Origin: Sporosarcina beigongshangi
GTDB taxonomy: Bacteria; Actinomycetota; Actinomycetes; Actinomycetales; Micrococcaceae
Length of the DNA stretch: 64,000 nucleotides
Direction: 5' to 3'
NCBI RefSeq assembly: GCF_016820535.1
Contig: NZ_JADHDY010000006.1
Coordinates: 186,001 to 250,000 of the forward strand
Under the pieces are notes generated by a model. That model did not search any database. It was not told the DNA's origin and worked only from the letters and a program-made list of their open reading frames with translations. Position 1 is the first letter of the stretch; the number at the start of each line of letters is the position of its first letter. Positions 36,183 to 46,122 of the stretch are shown here, in pieces. A program made the position numbers and the translations under genes.

Positions 36183-36213
36183 CAACGCCCGGCCGGATTC
36201 CGGCCGGGCGTTG
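36183..36213 (-). terminator. Hairpin after the second Gfo/Idh gene
   Basis: Perfect 14-bp arms CAACGCCCGGCCGG (36183-36196) and its complement (36200-36213) around a three-base loop. It lies 12 bp past the stop codon of the oxidoreductase gene and separates the two transcription units. Confidence 0.8.
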
Positions 36214-36225
36214 TTATCGCAACCA

Positions 36226-37233
36226 TCAGGAAACATCTGCCAGCCGGTCCGGATAGCTCTGCGCGTAGGTGTCCTTGATGATGCGCAGCGTCTTGAGTGC
36301 TTCCTGGGGGTCGATCCAGAACGCGCCTTCCCCACCGGCCTGCGAGTAGAAGTCCGCGATCAGCAATTGGTGCGAGACGCCCCAGTAGTCGCGCCCGCCC
36401 GAGGCTGCACGGCGTTCCTCGACAACTTCCACCCGGCCGTCGTCGTGCGTGATGGTCAGGTCCCCGCACAGGTGCAGGGTTGCCTTTTCGGCAACGATGT
36501 CCACCGTAATCGGCGCGTTGACCGGGTTGGCAAGGGTGGCATAGAAGACGCTGCGGGCGCCGTTGGCATGCGTCAGGACCAGCTCGGCCGTGTCCTCCAC
36601 CTCAATCGTGTCGCCGAGCGCCCGGGTTGCAGCGTGGCCGGAGACCGAGGTGACCTCCCCCAGCATCCACTGCAGGAGGTCCAGGGTGTGGATGGCCTGG
36701 TTCATGAGGAGCCCGCCACCACCGCCTTGCCAGCTGCCGCGCCACGGCCGGTTGAGGTAGTACTCGGCGGTGCGGTTCCACATGACAGTGCCGGAGCCGC
36801 CCAGGACGGCCCCGAACTCACCGGATGCGAGGCGCTCCGCCATGGCCTTCACCGCCAGGTTGTAGCGGTTCTGGAAGCAAATGCCGATGCGTGCGGAACT
36901 TGCGGCCGCGGCGGCAGCCAGCCGTTCGCCGTCGGCCAATGTGCTGGCAAGCGGTTTCTCGCTGATGACATCAATGCCGCGTTCCAGTGCCGCGATGGCG
37001 GGGTCGGCATGCTGGTCGTGCGGGGTGCAGACATGCACGACGTCAGGACGCACCTCGTCGAGCAGGGCCGCCACATCGCTGTAGCCTGGCACGCCGTGGG
37101 CTTCTGACGCCGCGGCCAGGCGGCCGGGATCGGTGTCGCACACGGCCACCAGCTCAGCGCCGTCGATCGCCTTGACGGCCTCAAAATGGACGGTGGCGAC
37201 GTCTCCGCAACCAATGATGGCAACTCTTGTCAT
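36226..37233 (-). CDS. Gfo/Idh/MocA-family oxidoreductase (pair 2)
   Basis: A 335-residue oxidoreductase with Rossmann motif RVAIIGCGDVATVHF at the N terminus and the catalytic Lys in ISEKPLAST. The ATG at 37233 follows AAGGGAG; the longer frame has no such support. It is preceded by a TIM-barrel isomerase gene with 65 bp between, repeating the oxidoreductase-isomerase pairing of 28-30 kb. A conserved WRGSWQGGGGG segment matches the same region of the pair-1 enzyme (WRATWGGEGGG). Confidence 0.87.
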   Translation of the reverse strand: MTRVAIIGCGDVATVHFEAVKAIDGAELVAVCDTDPGRLAAASEAHGVPGYSDVAALLDEVRPDVVHVCTPHDQHADPAIAALERGIDVISEKPLASTLADGERLAAAAAASSARIGICFQNRYNLAVKAMAERLASGEFGAVLGGSGTVMWNRTAEYYLNRPWRGSWQGGGGGLLMNQAIHTLDLLQWMLGEVTSVSGHAATRALGDTIEVEDTAELVLTHANGARSVFYATLANPVNAPITVDIVAEKATLHLCGDLTITHDDGRVEVVEERRAASGGRDYWGVSHQLLIADFYSQAGGEGAFWIDPQEALKTLRIIKDTYAQSYPDRLADVS

Positions 37234-37298
37234 GCTGACTCCCTTGTCGATGATTCTGGCTGGTCGGTACAACCGGGCACTGGTGCCGGCGGCGCGTG

Positions 37299-38147
37299 TC
37301 AGGCGAGCGTGACGCCGATGGCGTCGGTGGCGGCGCGGAATGCGCGGGCCGCTTCACCAAATGCCGCGGGGCCGGAGAAGCCGCCCAGTTCGTGCTGGGC
37401 CGCCAGGTGCGGTTCGAGGGAGGCGAAGCCCGTGTAGCCGTCCCGGCTCAGTGCCGTCAGCGTCTCCACGAGCTGGCCGTCCCCCATGCCGGTGGGCACA
37501 ACCTCGCCGCTGCCGGCAATGGCGTCCTTGACCTGCAGGTATTCCAGGTGGGGGCGGAGCATGGCGTAGGCGTCGGTGTACGGCTTCACGCCGACCTGGA
37601 CAAAGTTGGCGTTGTCCCAGGCGGCGCGCAGTGCCGGGGAATTCACGGTTTCCATGAGGTCCAGGACGCGCTCGGGGGTGTCGCCGTAGATGTCCTTCTC
37701 GTTTTCATGGATAAGGACGACGCCGGACTCCTCAGCCACGCGGGCCAGCACGGCCATGCGCTCCATGACCGCGTCGCGGATGTCTTCCGGGCCCTGGTCC
37801 TCGGCACGGAAGAAGGAGAACATGCGGATGTATTTGGTGTCGAGGGCCTTGGCCACCTCGATGATGCGGCGCAGGCGCACAGCCTCGTGTTCGACGGGCA
37901 GGGAGATGTCCACCTTGCCGATGGGGCTCGCAACGGCGGAGACCTTCAGCCCGGATTCGTCCAGGATTGCCTTGAGTTCGGCCACCTGCGCATCGGTGAG
38001 CTCCACGACGTTGGTGCCCCATGCACTGCGGACCTCGATGTGCGATGCGCCCAGGGCCAGGAGGACCGCGGCCTGGATCTTGGGGTCGGGATCAACTTCG
38101 TCGCCGAAGCCGGACAGGGTCCAGGTGGGGTTCGTGGCGGGGTTCAT
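37299..38147 (-). CDS. Sugar phosphate isomerase/epimerase (TIM-barrel, pair 2)
   Basis: A 282-residue xylose-isomerase-like TIM barrel. The second ATG (38147) is preferred because GGAG lies six bases before it. Likely metal-ligand segments are VVLIHENEKD (His, Glu), AAWDNANFVQVG (Asp) and FASLEPHL (Glu). It is divergent from a LacI-family gene, with an operator-like site between. With the following Gfo/Idh gene it forms a two-gene unit. Confidence 0.84.
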   Translation of the reverse strand: MNPATNPTWTLSGFGDEVDPDPKIQAAVLLALGASHIEVRSAWGTNVVELTDAQVAELKAILDESGLKVSAVASPIGKVDISLPVEHEAVRLRRIIEVAKALDTKYIRMFSFFRAEDQGPEDIRDAVMERMAVLARVAEESGVVLIHENEKDIYGDTPERVLDLMETVNSPALRAAWDNANFVQVGVKPYTDAYAMLRPHLEYLQVKDAIAGSGEVVPTGMGDGQLVETLTALSRDGYTGFASLEPHLAAQHELGGFSGPAAFGEAARAFRAATDAIGVTLA

Positions 38148-38269
38148 AAAGGTCTCCATTTTTGAGGGGTCTCGGCCTGCCGCCGGGCAGCAGCCCTCAC
38201 GGGCGGACGCTGGCGGTGACTCACTTCACACAAGCAGTCATATGCCAAAGCCTATCGTCGAAGACAACG

Positions 38270-38289
38270 ATTGACAACCGATTGCCATT
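38270..38289. promoter_or_regulatory. LacI-type operator in the divergent isomerase/lacI region
   Basis: GACAACCGATTGCC (38273-38286) with AT-rich flanks matches the operator core. It lies 126 bp upstream of the isomerase start and 140 bp upstream of the lacI start. A second dyad, TGTGAC (38310-38315) with GTCACA (38325-38330), lies beside it and may be a separate site. Confidence 0.68.
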
Positions 38290-38426
38290 TCTTGCCTCAA
38301 GAAGTACGCTGTGACTATTAGAGTGTCACATGTCACAAGACGGCCGGATGTTGCATCCGGCTGCCCGTCACAGCCCCTGGAGCAACGCACCCTGCGGCTG
38401 AAAATACACAAGGATGTGTTCCGAAA

Positions 38427-39449
38427 ATGACCGCTCCCCCTGGCTTCACCCCCGGGAAACCTGCCACGATCCATGATGTTGCAGCTCTTTCCGGCGTGGC
38501 CGCTTCCACGGTGTCCAGGGCCCTCTCCAACCCGGACCGTGTCAATTTCCGGACCCGGGCACGCATCGAGGCGGCTGCCGCCCAGTTGAACTACGTGCCC
38601 AACGCCCAGGCCAAGGCCCTGAGCTCCGGCCAGAGCAAGGCCGTAGCCGTGCTGGTTTCCGACATTACGAATCCGTTCTTCTTTGACATCATCAGGGGAA
38701 CCCAACTGCAGCTCAAGGCGGCCGGCTACACCCAGCTCCTGGTCGACACCGAAGAATCGGACGAGGTCGAGACCAGCACCATCGAGCAGCTGCGCAACAC
38801 GGCCGACGGGATCATTCTCACCGCGTCCCGGCTCAGCGATGAATCGTTGGAACAAATTGCGGCCAGGCTTCCCACGGTGGCGATCAACCGCAGTGTTCCG
38901 GGCGTTGCCTCGGTCATCCTGGACACCCCCACCGCCACCAACCAGGCCCTTGACCACCTGATATCCCTGGGCCACTCGCACATCGCCTTCCTCGGCGGAC
39001 CCGCGACGTCCTTTTCCAGCACGCGCCGCTGGGATGCCCTGAGCGCCGCTGCCGAGGAACGCGGCGTTGAGGTGGTGCGGCTGGGCCCCTTCGCCCCCCG
39101 CACCTACTCGGGGGCGGCCGCGGCCGATGCCCTGGTGCATTCCGGTGCCACCGCCGGCATTGCCTTCAACGACCTCATCGCCATCGGCATGCTCCAGCGC
39201 CTGCGTGAACGCGGCGTCAGGGTGCCGGAGGACATGAGCATTGTGGGCTGTGACGACATTTTTGGCGCCGACTTCTGCAGCCCGCCCTTGACCACTGTCA
39301 CCGCGCCGGTGGAACAGGCAGGACGCGTGGCGGTCACCATGCTGTTGAGCAAGATCAATTCGGCCGTGGGTGCGCCGCCGCGCAGCCAGAGCATCCTGCC
39401 CACGCACCTGACCATCCGCAGCTCCACCGGGCCCGCGCCGCACAAGTAG
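38427..39449 (+). CDS. LacI-family transcriptional regulator (isomerase/oxidoreductase genes)
   Basis: A 340-residue LacI-family repressor. The helix-turn-helix is ATIHDVAALSGVAASTVSRA; the recognition helix differs from that of the other LacI regulator (27115-28164) only in its first residues (VAAS against VNPS). The effector domain carries VLVSDITNPFFFDIIRGTQ. The similarity of the two DNA-binding helices explains how both could read the same operator set. No clear terminator was seen after it. Confidence 0.9.
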   Translation: MTAPPGFTPGKPATIHDVAALSGVAASTVSRALSNPDRVNFRTRARIEAAAAQLNYVPNAQAKALSSGQSKAVAVLVSDITNPFFFDIIRGTQLQLKAAGYTQLLVDTEESDEVETSTIEQLRNTADGIILTASRLSDESLEQIAARLPTVAINRSVPGVASVILDTPTATNQALDHLISLGHSHIAFLGGPATSFSSTRRWDALSAAAEERGVEVVRLGPFAPRTYSGAAAADALVHSGATAGIAFNDLIAIGMLQRLRERGVRVPEDMSIVGCDDIFGADFCSPPLTTVTAPVEQAGRVAVTMLLSKINSAVGAPPRSQSILPTHLTIRSSTGPAPHK

Positions 39450-39531
39450 CCGCCCGCGCCGGGACGCCGGGGTGTCATCCCGCGCCGCGTTCCGGGGCAA
39501 CCCGTACGCCGAGTGATTCCGCCGCACAAGC

Positions 39532-41043
<1,512 letters not shown>

Positions 41044-41222
41044 TCAATGACGGACTTCACAGGCTGGCAGACTCAGCGGGGCCGTCCGCGTTTGAGTCTA
41101 GCCACCCCGCCAGCCCGTTCACCGCAAAAAACGCCACATTTCCCATAAAGCCGTGGCGCGCCGCGGCCAAGATTGGCCTACAGGCCACCATGCTTACTAG
41201 ACTTGCTGGGGATCGGGGTTTG

Positions 41223-41251
41223 TTGGACTCCGAACAACTTTCGAATAGGCT
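41223..41251 (+). promoter_or_regulatory. Probable housekeeping promoter of kgd
   Basis: -35 TTGGAC (41223-41228), a 17-bp spacer and -10 TAGGCT (41246-41251). It would give a leader of about 95 nt before the GTG at 41353. The rest of the 320-bp region between guaB1 and kgd shows nothing else recognisable. Confidence 0.55.
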
Positions 41252-41352
41252 ACGCAGGTTTGTGCCGACTGCATCCACGAGATCCGGGTGCCGCCGCCTT
41301 GCGCAACCTTGTACAGCGGGCAATCAGAACTCATGGAAGAGGCGTAATACAC

Positions 41353-44300
41353 GTGCCAGAGCAATCCATCCACCGTCTACCCGAAGAATTTGGCGGCAAC
41401 GAGTGGCTCGTCGATGAACTGTATGAGCGCTACAAGAGCGATAAGAACTCAGTGGACACAAAGTGGTGGCCACTGTTTGAAGGTTTCGCTGCCGATGACG
41501 CGGCAGGCAACGGACGCCACACCGCAGCCCCCATTACAGCCCAGATCCCGGTAGTCTCAGCGCCTGTCCCCGTCGCGGCACCTGCTGCGCCTGTCCCAAG
41601 CACGACGCCGGCCCCCGCCTCCGCTGCACCGGCGGCTCCCGCTGCGGCACCGAAGGCACCGGCCGCCCCGCGCCCGCCCGCGCCGGCGAAGGACGCTGCC
41701 AGGACCGGCACCACGCCCATCCCGGCCCAGCTTCCCAAGACCGCAAAGGACAAGTCCGTCCCGGAAGAAGCGGTCAAGACTGTCCTGCGCGGCCCGGCCA
41801 AGGCCATCGCTGCCAACATGATCAGCAGCCTCGAGGTGCCCACGGCCACCAGCGTGCGCGCCATCCCGGCAAAGCTGCTCATCGACAACCGCGTTGTCAT
41901 CAACTCAAACCTGGCCCGTGCCCGCGGCGGCAAGGTTTCCTTCACGCACCTGATCGGCTACGCCGTCATCAAGGCGTTGGCAGCGTTCCCGTCGATGAAC
42001 GTCTACTACGACGAGATCGACGGCAAGCCCGTCGCCGTGCAGCCTCCGCACGTCAACTTCGGCATTGCCATCGACATGCCCAAGCCCGACGGCACCCGCC
42101 TGCTCATGGTGCCGAACATCAAGCGCGCCGAAACCCTGAACTTCGCCGAGTTCTGGCGCACCTACGAGGACCTGATCAAGCGTGCCCGTGCCGGCAAGCT
42201 CACGGCCGACGACCATTCAGGCACCACCGTCTCGCTGACCAACCCCGGCGGCATCGGCACCGTCCATTCCGTGCCCCGCCTGTCCAAGGGCCAAGCCGCC
42301 ATCATCGGCGTCGGCTCCCTTGACTACCCGGCCGAGTACCAGGGTGCCAGCCCCAAGATCATCGCCCAGAACGCCGTCTCCAAGATCCTGACCCTGACCT
42401 CCACCTATGACCACCGGGTCATTCAGGGTGCCGGCTCCGGCGAGTTCCTGAAGAAGGTCAACCAGCTCCTGCTGGGCGCGGAGGGCTTCTACGACGAAAT
42501 CTTCGAGTCCCTGCGCATCCCCTACGAGCCCGTCCGCTGGAGCCTTGACCTGCAGGTCGACCCGGCTGACGAGATCAACAAGGTTGCCCGGATCCAGCAG
42601 CTCATCCACTCCTACCGCGTGCGCGGCCACCTCATGGCCGACACCGACCCGCTGGAATACGTACAGCGCAAGCACCCCGACCTGGACGTGCTCACCTACG
42701 GCCTGACCCTCTGGGACCTGGACCGCGAATGGCCCACCGGCGGTTTCGGCGGCAAACCGAAGCTCCTGTTGCGCGACATCCTCGGCGTGCTCCGTGACGC
42801 CTACTGCCGCACCACCGGCGTGGAGTACATGCACATCCAGGAGCCGGAGCAGCGCGAATGGTTCCAGAATGAACTGGAGCACCCCTACTCCAAGCCGAGC
42901 CGCGAAGAGCAACTGCGCATCGTCTCCAAGCTGAACTCCGCTGAGGCGTTTGAGACGTTCCTGCAGACCAAGTTTGTTGGCCAGAAGCGCTTCTCCCTCG
43001 AAGGCGGCGAGTCCCTGATTCCGTTGCTTGACTCCATCATTTCCGATGCAGCCGACGATGGCCTCGACGAGGTTGCGATCGGCATGGCCCACCGCGGCCG
43101 CCTGAACGTGCTCACCAACATCGCCGGCAAGACCTACGCACAGGTCTTCCGCGAATTTGAGGGCACGCAGGATTCACGCAGCGTCCAGGGCTCCGGTGAC
43201 GTCAAGTACCACCTGGGCACGGAAGGCACATTCACCTCCGACGCCGGCAACGAGACCAAGGTCTACCTCGCCGCCAACCCGTCCCACTTGGAAGCCGTCG
43301 ACGGCGTCCTCGAGGGCATCGTCCGCGCCAAGCAGGACCGTCTGGACCAGGGCGAGAACTTCCCAGTCCTGCCCATCATGGTCCACGGCGACGCAGCCTT
43401 CGCAGGCCAAGGCGTTGTTGCAGAGACACTGAACCTCTCCCAGCTCCGCGGCTACCGCACCGGCGGAACCATCCACGTTGTTGTCAACAACCAAGTGGGC
43501 TTCACCACCGCCCCGTCATCCTCACGCTCCTCGGTGTACTCCACCGACGTTGCCAAGATGATCCAAGCGCCGGTGTTCCACGTGAACGGCGACGATCCCG
43601 AGGCAGTGGTGCGCACGGCCCAGCTCGCGTACCAGTTCCAGCAGCGCTTCCGCAAGGACGTTGTCATTGACCTGGTCTGCTACCGCCGCCGCGGCCACAA
43701 CGAGGGCGACGACCCCTCGATGACCCAGCCGCTCATGTACAACCTGATCGAGGCCAAGCGCTCCGTGCGCCGCCTCTACACCGAGGCCCTGATCGGCCGC
43801 GGCGACATCACCGAAGAGGAAGCCACGCAGCTGCTGCGCGACTACCAGGAACGCCTGGAGCGCGTCTTCGCGGAGACGCACGCAGCACAGACCTCGCCGA
43901 TCCCGATCGTCACCAAGGATTCCCAGGCTGTCTCCGGTCTGGAGCGCCCCATCGCCCAGCAGGGCGACACCGGTGTGAACGATCCCCAGGTAACGGCCAT
44001 CAGCGCGGACACCCTGGCCCACATCGGCGATGCCCATCTGGCCATCCCCGATGGCTTCGATGTCCACCACAAGCTCAAGCCACTGCTGGAAAAGCGGGCC
44101 GCCATGTCCCGCGAAGGCGGCATCGACTGGGGCTTTGGCGAGCTCAGCGCCTTTGGCTCGCTGCTGATGGAGGGCGTGCCCGTCCGCATGGCCGGCCAGG
44201 ACTCGCGCCGCGGCACCTTCGTGCAGCGCCACGCAGTGTTCCACGACCGCACCAACGGCGATGTCTGGACCCCGCTCACCGAGCTCAGCGAAGACCAGGC

Positions 44301-45144
44301 CAAGCTGTGGATCTACGATTCCCTGCTGAGCGAATACGCCGCCATGGCGTTTGAGTACGGCTACTCCGTGGAGCGCCCCGACGCCCTGGTCGTCTGGGAA
44401 GCCCAGTTCGGCGACTTCGTCAACGGCGCACAGACCGTCATTGATGAGTTTGTCTCGTCGGCCGAGCAGAAGTGGGGCCAGCACTCCTCGCTGGTTCTCA
44501 TGCTTCCGCACGGCTACGAAGGCCAGGGCCCGGACCACTCATCCGCCCGCATCGAGCGATTCCTGCAGATGTGTGCCGAAGAGAACATGATCGTGGCCAA
44601 CCCGACCACGCCGGCATCGCACTTCCACCTGCTGCGCCGCCAGGCCTACCGCCGCCCGCGGAAGCCGCTGATCATCTTCACCCCGAAGCAGCTGCTGCGC
44701 CTGAAGGCCGCAGCCTCTGCTGTTGAGGACTTCACGCAGGGCGGCTTCCGCCCCGTGATCGGTGAGCATGCAGCGCTGGACGCCAACGCCGTCGACCGCG
44801 TCATTTTGGTCTCAGGCCGCCTGTACTACGACCTGCTCGCAGCCCGGGACAAGGCCGGGGACACCAAGGCCGCCATCATCCGCGTTGAGCAGCTGTACCC
44901 GCTGCCGCTGGATGAGATCAAGGCTGAACTCGCCAAGTACCCGAACGCGGAAGTCGTATGGGCGCAGGACGAGCCGGCCAACCAGGGACCGTGGCCGTTC
45001 ATGGGGCTGAACCTGGCACCCGAGCTGGACCGGAAGCTGGGACGCGTATCACGCCCCGCCTCCGCGTCAACGGCGACGGGCTCGGCCAAGAACCACGCCG
45101 TCGAGCAGACCCTGCTGGTCAAGCAGGCGTTCGAGCGTAGCTAA
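41353..45144 (+). CDS. kgd: Multifunctional 2-oxoglutarate decarboxylase/dehydrogenase E1 with E2 domain (Kgd/OdhA)
   Basis: A 1263-residue fused enzyme of the actinobacterial type. The GTG at 41353 is chosen because the conserved N terminus (EEFGGNEWLVDELYERYKSD) begins there. Next come an Ala/Pro-rich linker (residues about 60-130), a succinyltransferase-like E2 core (about 140-370; STYDHRVIQGAGSGEFL holds the catalytic His) and a ThDP-dependent E1 part (about 400-1263). The E1 part carries GMAHRGRLNVLTNIAGK, HGDAAFAGQGVV, VVNNQVGFTT and RRRGHNEGDDPS. It performs the oxoglutarate step of the TCA cycle, acting as a dehydrogenase with lipoyl partners or as a decarboxylase. An N-terminal FHA-protein (GarA/OdhI) usually regulates it; that gene is not in the window. 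Confidence 0.96.
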   Translation: MPEQSIHRLPEEFGGNEWLVDELYERYKSDKNSVDTKWWPLFEGFAADDAAGNGRHTAAPITAQIPVVSAPVPVAAPAAPVPSTTPAPASAAPAAPAAAPKAPAAPRPPAPAKDAARTGTTPIPAQLPKTAKDKSVPEEAVKTVLRGPAKAIAANMISSLEVPTATSVRAIPAKLLIDNRVVINSNLARARGGKVSFTHLIGYAVIKALAAFPSMNVYYDEIDGKPVAVQPPHVNFGIAIDMPKPDGTRLLMVPNIKRAETLNFAEFWRTYEDLIKRARAGKLTADDHSGTTVSLTNPGGIGTVHSVPRLSKGQAAIIGVGSLDYPAEYQGASPKIIAQNAVSKILTLTSTYDHRVIQGAGSGEFLKKVNQLLLGAEGFYDEIFESLRIPYEPVRWSLDLQVDPADEINKVARIQQLIHSYRVRGHLMADTDPLEYVQRKHPDLDVLTYGLTLWDLDREWPTGGFGGKPKLLLRDILGVLRDAYCRTTGVEYMHIQEPEQREWFQNELEHPYSKPSREEQLRIVSKLNSAEAFETFLQTKFVGQKRFSLEGGESLIPLLDSIISDAADDGLDEVAIGMAHRGRLNVLTNIAGKTYAQVFREFEGTQDSRSVQGSGDVKYHLGTEGTFTSDAGNETKVYLAANPSHLEAVDGVLEGIVRAKQDRLDQGENFPVLPIMVHGDAAFAGQGVVAETLNLSQLRGYRTGGTIHVVVNNQVGFTTAPSSSRSSVYSTDVAKMIQAPVFHVNGDDPEAVVRTAQLAYQFQQRFRKDVVIDLVCYRRRGHNEGDDPSMTQPLMYNLIEAKRSVRRLYTEALIGRGDITEEEATQLLRDYQERLERVFAETHAAQTSPIPIVTKDSQAVSGLERPIAQQGDTGVNDPQVTAISADTLAHIGDAHLAIPDGFDVHHKLKPLLEKRAAMSREGGIDWGFGELSAFGSLLMEGVPVRMAGQDSRRGTFVQRHAVFHDRTNGDVWTPLTELSEDQAKLWIYDSLLSEYAAMAFEYGYSVERPDALVVWEAQFGDFVNGAQTVIDEFVSSAEQKWGQHSSLVLMLPHGYEGQGPDHSSARIERFLQMCAEENMIVANPTTPASHFHLLRRQAYRRPRKPLIIFTPKQLLRLKAAASAVEDFTQGGFRPVIGEHAALDANAVDRVILVSGRLYYDLLAARDKAGDTKAAIIRVEQLYPLPLDEIKAELAKYPNAEVVWAQDEPANQGPWPFMGLNLAPELDRKLGRVSRPASASTATGSAKNHAVEQTLLVKQAFERS

Positions 45145-45153
45145 CGCACCACT

Positions 45154-45191
45154 GATGCCCGGTCTGCAACTTCAGGCCGGGCATCTTTTAT
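45154..45191 (+). terminator. Intrinsic terminator of kgd
   Basis: Arms GATGCCCGG (45154-45162) and CCGGGCATC (45177-45185) followed by TTTTATTT, 9 bp after the kgd stop codon. Confidence 0.88.
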
Positions 45192-45228
45192 TTCACTGTC
45201 TATTGTGCACACAAAGAAGAGGGGAACC

Positions 45229-45828
45229 GTGGAGAAGCGGGAACTGCGAATAGTCGCTGTGGGGGACGAGTTGGTGGCAGGCGTGGGCGACCCCCGGGCC
45301 CTGGGCTGGCTTGGCCGGGTGCTGGCACGCACACCGCAGGACGCCGTCACGATTGAGCCGTTCGTCCTGGCGACCCCCAAGGAAGGCACCGAGGCGCTGG
45401 CCGGACGGTGGCTGCAGGAGGCCGGCCGGCGCTTTGACGACTTCCACGAAAACCGCCTCATCATCGGCCTCTCCGGCCGGGACATCGATTACGGCCTGTC
45501 CACGGCCCGCAGCCGGCTGAACCTTGCCAACATCCTCGACGGGGCTACCCAGCTGAACATCCCGGTGTTCGTGGTGGGTCCCCCGCCGTCGCTCGATCCG
45601 GCGTTGAACAGGAAACTGGCCGAACTCAACACGGCCTTCGCGGACGTCACCACGCGCCGCAAGCACCACTATGTGGACACGTTTTCGCCGCTGCAGAACC
45701 ACGAGCAGTGGCGCAACGACGTCGCCGCCAACGCGGGCGCCCCCGGCCAGGCAGGCTACGGCCTGATGGCCTGGCTGGTGCTGCACCGCGGCTGGTACCA
45801 GTGGCTGGAAATCCCCGAGGCCGCCTAG
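45229..45828 (+). CDS. SGNH/GDSL-fold protein without the catalytic residues
   Basis: A 199-residue protein (GTG at 45229 with GAGGGG just upstream). The N terminus reads LRIVAVGDELVAGVGDP, which aligns with the GDSL block, but the nucleophile Ser is Glu14. The C-terminal block, normally D-x-x-H-P, reads GAPGQAGYGLMA, so the catalytic Asp and His are also missing. The intermediate blocks (LIIGLSGRDIDYG for the Gly block; VFVVGPPPSLD) are kept, so the fold is probably intact. It may be a binding protein or a degenerate esterase. Confidence 0.72.
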   Translation: MEKRELRIVAVGDELVAGVGDPRALGWLGRVLARTPQDAVTIEPFVLATPKEGTEALAGRWLQEAGRRFDDFHENRLIIGLSGRDIDYGLSTARSRLNLANILDGATQLNIPVFVVGPPPSLDPALNRKLAELNTAFADVTTRRKHHYVDTFSPLQNHEQWRNDVAANAGAPGQAGYGLMAWLVLHRGWYQWLEIPEAA

Positions 45829-46067
45829 CACCGTCCGTTCCGGGCCGGACAAGCGCCGTCCGAGGAAAATGCCGCCGTTGGGCGCACATGTCAAGGTTTG
45901 AAAAGTGGCATGTGCTCCCGCCGGTGGCTTCTTTGCTGTCTGCACCCGCCATGAGAACGACGGCGGAGCCCGCCACCCTGCCCTGCGGCAGCCCGGCGGG
46001 CCGACAGCGGGAGCCGGGACGCGCCGTCGTTCATCCACTTTCGCGATATATCTTGAAGTCTTTCTCA

Positions 46068-46107
46068 TCGCGTTATATCGTGTTGACTACAACGCGATAT
46101 AACGCGA
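46068..46107. promoter_or_regulatory. Perfect inverted repeat before the DUF4097/PadR genes
   Basis: 13-bp perfect arms TCGCGTTATATCG (46068-46080) and CGATATAACGCGA (46095-46107) around 14 bp. A related single copy, TCGCGATATA, lies at 46041-46050. It lies directly upstream of the ribosome-binding site of the DUF4097 gene, a position suited to repression. PadR operators are often AT-cored dyads of this kind; the PadR gene is the second gene of this unit. Confidence 0.7.
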
Positions 46108-46122
46108 ACCGGAGGAGATGCA

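Noticed and set aside
41173-41352. 60-residue N-terminal extension of Kgd
   Set aside because: The conserved Kgd N terminus begins at the GTG at 41353, and the extension covers the likely promoter.
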